Positions 7,653 through 14,921 of a DNA stretch of 64,000 nucleotides are shown here, in pieces. Below the pieces are notes generated by a model. The model ran no database searches. It was not told where the DNA came from and worked only from the letters and a program-made list of their open reading frames with translations. The position numbers and the translations under genes are program-made. The stretch spans positions 1 to 64,000 of the forward strand of contig NZ_JAZGLW010000002.1 in assembly GCF_036409155.1 (NCBI RefSeq), read 5' to 3'. Source of the stretch: Mycobacterium sp. 050128. GTDB lineage: Bacteria; Actinomycetota; Actinomycetes; Mycobacteriales; Mycobacteriaceae. The number at the start of each line of letters is the position of its first letter. The first letter of the stretch is position 1.

Positions 7653-8144
7653 GTGACAGTCACCGACGAATACGTGGCCAACAACGCCACATACGCGAGC
7701 ACCTTCGAAGGCCCCTTGCCGTTGCCGCCGAGCAAGCACGTGGCGGTGGTGGCCTGCATGGATGCCCGCCTCGACGTCTACCGCATTCTGGGACTCGGCG
7801 ATGGTGAGGCGCACGTCATCCGCAACGCCGGCGGGGTGATCACCAATGACGAGATCCGGTCACTTGCGATCAGCCAGCGTCTGTTGGGCACCAAGGAAAT
7901 CATCCTCATCCACCACACCGACTGCGGGATGCTCACGTTCACTGACGACGATTTCAAGAAGACCATCCAGGACGAAACCGGGATCAAACCCGAATGGGCC
8001 GCCGAATCCTTCTCCGACCTAGAAGAAGACGTGCGTCAATCCCTCCGGCGTATCGAGGCCAGCCCATTCGTCACCAAGCACGAATCGTTGCGCGGCTTCA
8101 TCTTTGACGTCGCTACCGGCAAACTGAACGAGGTCGTGCTCTGA
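7653..8144 (+). CDS. canA: Beta-class carbonic anhydrase
   Basis: The 163-residue product is very similar in length and sequence, as recalled, to M. tuberculosis Rv1284 (CanA). It catalyses reversible hydration of CO2 in the cytoplasm. The zinc ligands are visible as Cys35 and Asp37 (CMDARLD), His88 and Cys91 (HHTDC). The Asp37/Arg39 dyad is kept. It has RNAGG where Rv1284 has RNAGC. The GTG start follows a strong GGAAGGAAGAG Shine-Dalgarno; the longer frame upstream is not needed. It is divergent from the monooxygenase operon and immediately upstream of a MarR-type gene. Confidence 0.93.
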   Translation: MTVTDEYVANNATYASTFEGPLPLPPSKHVAVVACMDARLDVYRILGLGDGEAHVIRNAGGVITNDEIRSLAISQRLLGTKEIILIHHTDCGMLTFTDDDFKKTIQDETGIKPEWAAESFSDLEEDVRQSLRRIEASPFVTKHESLRGFIFDVATGKLNEVVL

Positions 8145-8221
8145 AGTCCGAAGGCGCACGCCATCGAAGTCTGGACTCCAAGATCGTCGCCGCACTCGAC
8201 CGGATCGGCGACGCTCTGCAC

Positions 8222-8740
8222 GTGCTGGCGAGGCGGGCCGCCGAAAGCCACGATCTGTCGAGCACCCAAATGCGGGTACTCAGTTGGCTTTACGTCGGCC
8301 CGCCGCCGGTAGCCCGTAGCACGACGCTGGCCCGCGAACTCAACGTCGCCGATCCCACCGTCAGCGACGCCGTCGCCGCACTGATCCGCAAAGGCTTGGT
8401 AGTGCGCACCCCAGACCCCAATGACCGCCGACGTCACGACCTCGCCCTCACCCCGGCCGGCCGCAAAACCGCGGCCGAGCTCGCACGCTGGACCGCGCCT
8501 GCAGAAATTGCGACATCCAAACTGGACCGTGCCGAAGCCGAACAGCTGCTCGACACGCTCCTTCTCGTCATGGCCAAACTCCATGACGCGCAGATGCTTC
8601 CCGTCATCCGTGCGTGCAGCACCTGCGTCCAACTGGAAACAACCCAGACCGATACGCGCAGCTACCGCTGCAAGTTCTACGACACAGCAATGACGATCTC
8701 GGACCTGCGAGTCGACTGCTCCGAGCACATCACCGTCTAA
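8222..8740 (+). CDS. MarR-family regulator with C-terminal cysteine cluster
   Basis: The product is a winged-helix MarR protein ([31 protein letters not shown], and the wing [16 protein letters not shown]). It is followed by an unusual tail with CSTC, CKFYD and VDCSEH, four cysteines that could bind a metal or cluster. The GTG used here is the first standard start, but the open frame continues upstream to about 8108 and encodes a good first helix ([19 protein letters not shown]). A non-standard CTG at 8141, overlapping the canA stop as CTGA, may be the true start. The coupling suggests co-transcription with canA. It may act on the palindrome in the canA-tmoA interval. Confidence 0.78.
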   Translation: MLARRAAESHDLSSTQMRVLSWLYVGPPPVARSTTLARELNVADPTVSDAVAALIRKGLVVRTPDPNDRRRHDLALTPAGRKTAAELARWTAPAEIATSKLDRAEAEQLLDTLLLVMAKLHDAQMLPVIRACSTCVQLETTQTDTRSYRCKFYDTAMTISDLRVDCSEHITV

Positions 8741-8915
8741 CTGCCCGCCCGTTCCCCGTAGGACACTCTCCGATCCGGCGGCCCGTCTTGGGCCCATGCA
8801 TTCCGATAATTTGTCGATTGCGTTGGCACAGCGAGAACTATGTTGGTCGCCGACCTAGCCGCGCCCCGCAAGCAACGACATAAAGACTCTCGAATCGAAC
8901 CAAACTGAGCCGGTC

Positions 8916-8943
8916 TTCGCGCACACTAGTTCGCGCACACTAG
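8916..8943. repeat. Perfect 14-bp tandem duplication upstream of the GMC gene
   Basis: TTCGCGCACACTAG is repeated twice without a gap, ending about 35 bp before the GMC oxidoreductase start codon. It could be a recent slippage duplication or paired regulator half-sites in the promoter. Confidence 0.6.
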
Positions 8944-8978
8944 GACACGCTTCCGACGCCCGAAGGACCGATACCAGA

Positions 8979-10664
8979 ATGAGCCCGGTCGCCGAATTCG
9001 ACTACATCATCGTGGGAGCAGGCAGCGCGGGGTGCCTGCTCGCCAATCGACTCAGCGCCAACCCCGATCGCCGTGTCCTCCTCATTGAGGCAGGCGGCAC
9101 AGATGACTGGTTCTGGATCAAGGTGCCGGTTGGCTATCTGTACACAATCGCCAACCCCCGCACCGATTGGTGCTTCACGACCGAGCCCGACCCAGGCCTG
9201 GCCGGCCGCAGCATCCACTACGCGCGCGGCCGTGTGATCGGCGGCTGCTCGTCCATCAACGCGATGATCCACATGCGCGGACAGGCCAGCGATTACGACC
9301 TGTGGGCGCAGGCTACCGGTGACGAGAGATGGCTTTGGGGTGGCGTGGACCGCCCAGGCGAGACGTTGGCGATCTACAAAGAGTTGGAAAACTACTTCGG
9401 TGGCGCCGACGAGTGGCACGGCGCCGGCGGTGAGATCCGCGTCGAGCGGCCGCGTGTGAGCTGGAAGATCTTGAACGCCTGGCAGGCCGCCGCTGCCCAG
9501 GTGGGTATCTCCCCGGTCGATGAGTTCAACCGGGGAGTCAACGCCGGCAGTGCGTACTTTCATGTCAACCAGCGGCGCGGCCGCCGCTGGTCAATGGCTG
9601 ATGCTTTCTTGCATCCAATCGCCCACCGACCCAATCTCACCGTCTACACACGGACGCAGGCCTTGCGGCTTCTGATGGACGACGAGGTCCACGCGGATCA
9701 GCGTCGCGGTGCCTGGACCACGGCGCAGCAACGCGTCACCGGCCTGCGGTTGCTCAAAGGTGGCCAAATCGTCGACGTCCGAGCCCGCCGGGAGGTCATC
9801 CTGAGCGCCGGGGCTATCGGTTCGCCGCATCTGATGCAAGTTTCGGGTCTGGGCCCGGCGGGCCTGCTCGCCCGGCATCAAGTGCCGGTGGCCGTCGATC
9901 TGCCAGGAGTGGGCGAAAATCTCCAGGACCACCTGCAGATTCGAACGATCTACCGGGTCCGGGGTGCCCCTACCGTCAACACGCTGTACCGGAATTGGAT
10001 CACCAGGGCTGGCATGGGACTTCAGTACCTGCTGTTGCGATCGGGGCCAATGACGATGCCGCCCTCCACCCTGGGGGCTTTCGCCAAGAGCGACCCCGCG
10101 CTAGGCAGTGCCGATTTGGAATGGCATGTGCAGCCCTTGTCTTTGCCGAAATTCGGCGAACCCCTGCACCCGTTCGGAGCGATCACTCCCTCGGTCTGCA
10201 ATTTGCGACCCAGCTCGCGTGGCCATGTGCGCATGGCGAACGCAGATCCCCTGACCAACCCGAAGATTTCTTGCAATTACCTGTCTACTGACGCCGATCG
10301 CCGAACTGCCGCGATCGGCCTGCGGATGACCCGGCAGATCATGGCGGCGCCAGCGCTGGCCCGCTACCGCCCCCAAGAGTTGCTTCCCGGCCCGCAACTG
10401 GTGAGTGACGAAGAGCTGCAGGAGGCGGCCGGGGAACTCGGAACAACTATTTTTCATCCGGTGGGCACCTGTGCGATGGGAGCCTTTGACGCACAAGGCC
10501 ATCCGCGGTCGGCCGCCACAGTGCTCGATACCGACTGTCGCGTGTATCGCGTCGCCGGCCTTCGCGTGGTCGATGCCTCGGCTATGCCCACCATCATTTC
10601 CGGCAACACCAACGCGCCGGTGATGCTCATCGCCGAGCGGGCGGCGCGGGCGATCGTGGAATAA
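8979..10664 (+). CDS. GMC-family FAD-dependent oxidoreductase
   Basis: The 561-residue protein is a glucose-methanol-choline family flavoenzyme. It opens with the FAD-binding VGAGSAGCLLANRL and LIEAGG elements, has the GMC signature around GGCSSINAMIHMRG, and ends with HPVGTCAMG (catalytic His) and SGNTNAPVMLIAERAA (second active-site position, Asn). The family oxidises alcohols, choline or sugars and passes electrons to O2 or a carrier; the substrate is not predictable. No signal peptide is seen. The ATG is followed directly by coding sequence in family register. It is less like the second GMC enzyme at 46.7 kb. Confidence 0.9.
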   Translation: MSPVAEFDYIIVGAGSAGCLLANRLSANPDRRVLLIEAGGTDDWFWIKVPVGYLYTIANPRTDWCFTTEPDPGLAGRSIHYARGRVIGGCSSINAMIHMRGQASDYDLWAQATGDERWLWGGVDRPGETLAIYKELENYFGGADEWHGAGGEIRVERPRVSWKILNAWQAAAAQVGISPVDEFNRGVNAGSAYFHVNQRRGRRWSMADAFLHPIAHRPNLTVYTRTQALRLLMDDEVHADQRRGAWTTAQQRVTGLRLLKGGQIVDVRARREVILSAGAIGSPHLMQVSGLGPAGLLARHQVPVAVDLPGVGENLQDHLQIRTIYRVRGAPTVNTLYRNWITRAGMGLQYLLLRSGPMTMPPSTLGAFAKSDPALGSADLEWHVQPLSLPKFGEPLHPFGAITPSVCNLRPSSRGHVRMANADPLTNPKISCNYLSTDADRRTAAIGLRMTRQIMAAPALARYRPQELLPGPQLVSDEELQEAAGELGTTIFHPVGTCAMGAFDAQGHPRSAATVLDTDCRVYRVAGLRVVDASAMPTIISGNTNAPVMLIAERAARAIVE

Positions 10665-10830
10665 GTCGGAGAAGGCCGAGGAATCAATCTTCTTGCGGGC
10701 CGGGTTATTTCGCGCGGGCCTGCGAGGTCATTGCCGAACGGTCACCAATTGGTATCTATTTGGGAATGCAACCGCGTTTCGGCTGGCGCAGGTCTATCGA
10801 TAACACCAGTCACATCGTTAGCATCGCGCG

Positions 10831-11655
10831 ATGCAGAGTTTGCCCCCGCCGGCCAGCGATGTGCGACTGCGAACAGTTTCGCGGCGCGACGCGCTGCGCT
10901 ACGCCGCCGCGTTGGCCGGCCTGGGTGCCGCATCAGTAGCCGGCATCCCCACGGCAGCCGCCGTCGCTCCCCCCCAACTGATCGACTTTGCCGCGCGCCA
11001 GATTCCGGCCGAGCAAATCCGGGCTGCCGGCTATAGCGGAGTGGTCAACTATGTTTCGTTGTCACGTCCCGGCTCGTCGTTTGGCGCCAAGCCGATCACT
11101 CGGTCCTACGCCGACTCACTAAAAGCCGCGGGCCTGGTGATCGTCAGTAACTACCAATACGGCAAGCCGGGTGGGTCGGCACCTTCGGACTTCGCGCGGG
11201 GCTACGCGGGCGGCGTCGCGGACGCGCGCACCGCCTGGCAGCTGCACACCGCGGCAGGCGGCGGCGAGAGTGCGCCGATTTTCTTCACCATTGACGAGGA
11301 CATCGATCGCGACACCTGGAATCACGCTGCGCTGCAATGGTTTCGCGGAATCAACTCGGTTCTTGGAGTTCAACGCACCGGTGTCTACGGAGGCGTCAAG
11401 GTGTGCCAGTGGGCCGCGGCCGATGGTGTTATCGGGTCTTCGAGCACACCCGGCCGCCGGTGGGCCTGGCAAACTCGAGCCTGGTCCGGCAATCAGGTCC
11501 ACCCCGCCGCTGTTCTCTACCAGCGCGTCGTGAGCACCGCGTCCAATCCCGGGCCGAAGGTCGGCGGGCTCGAAGTCGACGTCAACGACGTCCTGGCTCC
11601 CGACTGTGGCCAGTGGAACCTTCATGCGGGTCGTCCAAGTGGCGATGTGCGATAG
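10831..11655 (+). CDS. Tat-exported DUF1906 (Rv2525c-like) glycoside-hydrolase-like protein
   Basis: The 274-residue product starts with a twin-arginine signal (VSRRDALRYAAALAGLG, cleavage near AAAVA). It then has the DUF1906 TIM-barrel-like domain recalled for M. tuberculosis Rv2525c: LIDFAARQIP, VVNYVSLSRPGSS, NYQYGKPG, FTIDEDID, and DVNDVLAPDCGQW at the end. Relatives are cell-wall associated and resemble glycoside hydrolases or lysozymes, but no enzymatic activity is assured. The Asp/Glu pair in FTIDED could be catalytic. A paralogue lies at 45.0-45.8 kb. It is convergent with an LGFP lipoprotein gene. Confidence 0.85.
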   Translation: MQSLPPPASDVRLRTVSRRDALRYAAALAGLGAASVAGIPTAAAVAPPQLIDFAARQIPAEQIRAAGYSGVVNYVSLSRPGSSFGAKPITRSYADSLKAAGLVIVSNYQYGKPGGSAPSDFARGYAGGVADARTAWQLHTAAGGGESAPIFFTIDEDIDRDTWNHAALQWFRGINSVLGVQRTGVYGGVKVCQWAAADGVIGSSSTPGRRWAWQTRAWSGNQVHPAAVLYQRVVSTASNPGPKVGGLEVDVNDVLAPDCGQWNLHAGRPSGDVR

Positions 11656-11679
11656 GTGCTGCGGCCGGCAGTGATCGAG

Positions 11680-12285
11680 TTAGAGCCCGGACGCTACGAC
11701 CTTGCCGTTTACCGTCACCTCGACCTGACCGGTCGTTGGGTTGTACTCGATCTTGCCGTGCTCGAAGTTCGACACTTGCAGATCACCAACGGTGTTCACG
11801 TCGCTCATGGGTAAACCCAGCGGACCTGCCGACCCGTTACTGCCGGTGATCGCGGGCGTGCCGTCCGGGTCACGTGGGACATTCCAAGCCTCCCGGATCT
11901 TGCCCGTGGTGATGTACGCGGGCGCGCCGGCCCGGTCATTCTTGGCGGTGATCACGCCGCCCTGGAATTGCTGGAATACCAGGCCACTCGGCCGTGTGCC
12001 GGCGTTGCGGTCACCCGTCAGTGGCTTGCCGAGAGCCTGCCTCTGACTCTCGGTCGCCGACGCGTACTTGGCGGCGATCGGGCCGGTCAGAGTCACCTCG
12101 ACGCCACCATCACCGATGAGCTTCACCTCGGTGGGCTGCGTTGGGGCCTTAGACGTGGAGGTGGCGTTCACACTGGTCTGCGGCGGTGCCGACGCGTTGA
12201 CGCTCTTGCCATTGCTGCAGCCGACAGTGATCAACGCGGCGGTCAGGCTGACGACTGCCGCTTGGCGGTATGCGATCGTCCTCAT
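11680..12285 (-). CDS. LGFP-repeat lipoprotein
   Basis: The 201-residue product has a lipoprotein signal (MRTIAYRQAAVVSLTAALIT then VGC-SNG), a Ser/Thr/Pro-rich linker, and LGFP-like repeats (GPIAAKYASA, QRQALGKPL, GLVFQQFQGGVI, AGPLGLPMSDV). LGFP repeats are thought to bind the mycobacterial envelope. The chosen ATG has GAGGAAG upstream; a start 12 residues earlier is possible. A C-terminal TGQVEVTVNGKVV strand resembles the propeptide-like end of other LGFP lipoproteins. It is convergent with the Rv2525c-like gene. Confidence 0.82.
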   Translation of the reverse strand: MRTIAYRQAAVVSLTAALITVGCSNGKSVNASAPPQTSVNATSTSKAPTQPTEVKLIGDGGVEVTLTGPIAAKYASATESQRQALGKPLTGDRNAGTRPSGLVFQQFQGGVITAKNDRAGAPAYITTGKIREAWNVPRDPDGTPAITGSNGSAGPLGLPMSDVNTVGDLQVSNFEHGKIEYNPTTGQVEVTVNGKVVASGL

Positions 12286-12542
12286 CGGCTTCCTCGAGCC
12301 CCTTCCAGTGGTGTGGGTCAAGGTGCGGCTGACTCCTTGCGTGCGGCATCGAGGTCCTGGTAGCTCCGAACGAACTTACAGCGCGGTCATAGGCGACGAG
12401 GAAGAGAGGGGCATCGCAGCCATCCGCGGAGCTAAGGCACTCCCCCTGCAGGGGACATTACGAACGTGACGGATTGCCAGTACGTTGCGCTATATTGTCA
12501 AACATTCTGCGCTGCAACGGCTTATGGGGTTTCCGGCCTTGC

Positions 12543-13016
12543 TCAATGCGGGCAGGTCGCTCTGAACGTGAAATCACTGAGTTTGGTGTAGTCGTGAAGC
12601 TGTTTGATCTTGCCGGTCACCGTGTAATTGTCACCGTCTTGCGTCAGCACTGGGGTCGGTGCTCCTCCAGTCGATGTCGGCTCCCAGAAGTAGCCGATAC
12701 CATCGACGGTGAAGTCCAGAGTTTCGAGCTTGCCGCCCGCGGCGTCGACGATGACACTTTCACCGGACTGCGTTTTAGCGGTAACGAGCACCGCGCCGCT
12801 CATGCCGCGACATTGGACGTCGTGCAGCGGAAAAGCTCTGCCGGCCAACGTCAATGAGTCCCTTTGCGCCGCAACGTCATTGCTGGGCATCGTGGTTGAG
12901 GTGACGGAGGTAGCCGTATTGGATGAGAGCCGATGCCCGCATGCCGTGGCTTGCGTGCTAGCAACAAGAAGCATGATCGCAGCCGTAGCTCTGCGGATAC
13001 ACAGGTCGTCAATCAT
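12543..13016 (-). CDS. LpqH-family (19-kDa antigen-like) lipoprotein
   Basis: The 157-residue product has a hydrophobic leader ending in a weak lipobox (TQATAC-G) and a beta-rich domain resembling LpqH (DVQCRGMSGAVLVTAKT, GGKLETLDFTVDG, FRATCPH). Two cysteines in the mature domain could form the disulfide seen in this family. It would be anchored in the outer leaflet of the plasma membrane or in the envelope. The ATG overlaps the end of the upstream TetR gene by 8 bp, so it is probably co-transcribed with and under the control of that regulator. Confidence 0.75.
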   Translation of the reverse strand: MIDDLCIRRATAAIMLLVASTQATACGHRLSSNTATSVTSTTMPSNDVAAQRDSLTLAGRAFPLHDVQCRGMSGAVLVTAKTQSGESVIVDAAGGKLETLDFTVDGIGYFWEPTSTGGAPTPVLTQDGDNYTVTGKIKQLHDYTKLSDFTFRATCPH

Positions 13017-13662
13017 GTGTTGTGAAACCGCGCAGGAGAGCGCATAGGCCGGCCTCGAACTGGTTCTCGCTGGCGGCGTCAGGGAGTTCGTCGGCCAGTT
13101 CGTGAAGGGCGGGATACTCGGCGGCCGGGAGGCCGGCGAGGGCACTCTGCCACTGTTCGCGATATGTGGCCTCGGGTTGGCGGTGCACCCGCGGGATCTC
13201 CCAGGCCAGGAAACCCAGTGTGTACGTCAGCAATCCGTAATAGATGTGCACCGCCACCCGTGGGTCGAAGCCTGCCGATCGCAGCAGCCCGAGACCGGCT
13301 TCCAGGTCGCGCAACACAGAGGGCGTCGCGAGGCCGCGGGCGGCGAGCACCGCCCCCAGGGACGGGTGGCGAAGCACCACCTGCCGGAGGCGGCGCATGT
13401 GCTCGGCCAGGGCGCGATCCCACTCGTCAGGCCGGCCTTCGACGGTGTCCAAATCGGCCAGCACCCGCTCAGCCATCGCATCGATGAGGTCGGCTTTGTT
13501 GGTGACGTGGCCGTAGAGGGTCATCACGCCAGTCCCCAGGTGTCGGGCTAGTCGGGGCATGCTGAGTGCCTCGAGGCCCTCGGTGTCGACGAGTTCCAGT
13601 GCGCCGTCGACGACCGCCTCCCTGCTGAGGCTGCCCCAGCGGCGACGCGCTTGATCCGTCAT
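13009..13662 (-). CDS. TetR-family repressor
   Basis: This 217-residue regulator has the TetR N-terminal helix-turn-helix (REAVVDGALELVDTEGLEAL, RLARHLGTGVMTLYGHVTNK) and a C-terminal domain of the TetR_C type. A longer frame continues upstream for 287 codons but lacks family similarity, so the ATG at MTDQARRRWGS is chosen. It is divergent from an MDR oxidoreductase, and a perfect inverted repeat lies in the shared interval. It probably represses itself, the downstream lipoprotein and the oxidoreductase. The inducer is unknown. Confidence 0.88.
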   Translation of the reverse strand: MTDQARRRWGSLSREAVVDGALELVDTEGLEALSMPRLARHLGTGVMTLYGHVTNKADLIDAMAERVLADLDTVEGRPDEWDRALAEHMRRLRQVVLRHPSLGAVLAARGLATPSVLRDLEAGLGLLRSAGFDPRVAVHIYYGLLTYTLGFLAWEIPRVHRQPEATYREQWQSALAGLPAAEYPALHELADELPDAASENQFEAGLCALLRGFTTHD

Positions 13663-13687
13663 GGTCTTGACCGCAACTCCCGTATGG

Positions 13688-13710
13688 CTTACGGTTTCGT
13701 AAGGCTTACG
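13688..13710. promoter_or_regulatory. Probable TetR operator between tetR and the MDR gene
   Basis: CTTACG-gttt-CGTAAG (13688-13703) is a perfect inverted repeat with 6-bp arms, followed at 13705-13710 by a further CTTACG half-site. It starts 26 bp upstream of the TetR start codon and lies within the divergent promoter region, the usual place for a TetR autoregulatory site. Confidence 0.65.
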
Positions 13711-13785
13711 GAAGACGATAGCAGGCGTAATGACAGACATGAACGGGCCGATCGCGGTCTCCCCCGCTTCCGTGGGGATGGCACA

Positions 13786-14796
13786 GTGACTGAGCCGCAT
13801 GCGGTCCGAGCACGGGTCAGCCACTTCGGCGGGCCTGAGGTGCTTCGCTTCGAAACGTTCACACCGGGTAGGCCCCGACGCGGAAAGGTGCGGGTGCGCG
13901 TGACGCACGCGTCGGTCGGGTCGACCGACGCGATGGCGCGTGCGGGGAATTACCTCTTGCAGCCCCGATCGGGCTTCGTCCCGGGCTACGACTTTGTCGG
14001 TGTGCTCGTACACGTCAACGCTGCCGCGGCTCGTCGCGGACTCGACGTGGGTATGCGGGTGGTCGGATGTCTGGCGCGGATGGGGAGCAATGCAACGCAG
14101 CTGGATGTCCCCGCTGACCGCGTGATACCGCTGCCCGATGCGCTCGACTCGACGAGCGCTGCCGCGCTGCCGCTCGATCTCGTTACCGCCGCACTGGCAC
14201 TCGAACTCGCCGCTCCCCCTCGCGGGGGAACTCTTTTCGTACAAGGAGTTTCCGGCTCGGTCGGCAGTATTGTCACCCAGCGCGCGACCGCGAAGGGGCT
14301 GCGAGTTGTCGGTACCGCGTCGGAACGCACCCGTGCTACTGCCGAGTCGCTCGGCGCTACCGTCGCGGACTACCGCGATCCGAACTGGCCTGCGCTGGTG
14401 CAGAATCTCGCCGTCGGCGGAATCGACGCCAGTATCGACCACACCGGCAGTCCATTGGTGCGGGCTGTGACCTTGCCGGGGGGCACGGTGGTGCGCACCG
14501 CGTGGAGCGGACGGCCCGGACATGGCCGTAGGGATGCGGCGCTGGGAGGCGCTGCGGTGCTGGCACGAACATTTGCATCTCCGCGTGAACGCCTGTGCTC
14601 GGTGCCGCTGCTGGTCGCGCTGCAGCCGGCCAAGTACCGACGAATCCTGCAGGACGAACTGGACCGGGTCATCGACGGCAGTCTGCGCGGTCCGGTCGTT
14701 AGTGCGTTGCCGTTCTCAGACGTAGTCGAGGCTCACAGAAGACTGGACAGCCTCGCACCCGGACACAAGCTGGTCTTAAAGATGGCGAGCGATTAG
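13786..14796 (+). CDS. MDR-superfamily NADPH:quinone-type oxidoreductase
   Basis: The 336-residue product is a medium-chain dehydrogenase/reductase of the zinc-less quinone-oxidoreductase type. It starts AVRARVSHFGGPEVLRFE and carries the nucleotide-binding VQGVSGSVGSIVTQ near residue 145 and DHTGS later. No cysteine/histidine zinc-ligand set is evident. It would reduce quinones or other electrophiles using NADPH. The GTG start follows GGGGATG-rich sequence. It is divergent from the TetR gene with a shared operator, so induction by a toxic electrophile or its metabolite is plausible. Confidence 0.85.
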   Translation: MTEPHAVRARVSHFGGPEVLRFETFTPGRPRRGKVRVRVTHASVGSTDAMARAGNYLLQPRSGFVPGYDFVGVLVHVNAAAARRGLDVGMRVVGCLARMGSNATQLDVPADRVIPLPDALDSTSAAALPLDLVTAALALELAAPPRGGTLFVQGVSGSVGSIVTQRATAKGLRVVGTASERTRATAESLGATVADYRDPNWPALVQNLAVGGIDASIDHTGSPLVRAVTLPGGTVVRTAWSGRPGHGRRDAALGGAAVLARTFASPRERLCSVPLLVALQPAKYRRILQDELDRVIDGSLRGPVVSALPFSDVVEAHRRLDSLAPGHKLVLKMASD

Positions 14797-14921
14797 GCAG
14801 GACGTGTTGCCACATCTCCCTGGACGGCGTGACCCTATATCCAACACGGTGGCCTGACTCCCAGAACCTAAGCCCCAGTTGAGAACTGATGAAACAGCCG
14901 AGTGCGCATCGGCCCCCGACG

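Noticed and set aside
13663..14523. Long upstream extension of the TetR frame on the minus strand
   Set aside because: It runs antisense through the oxidoreductase gene and lacks similarity; the internal ATG with TetR homology is the real start.
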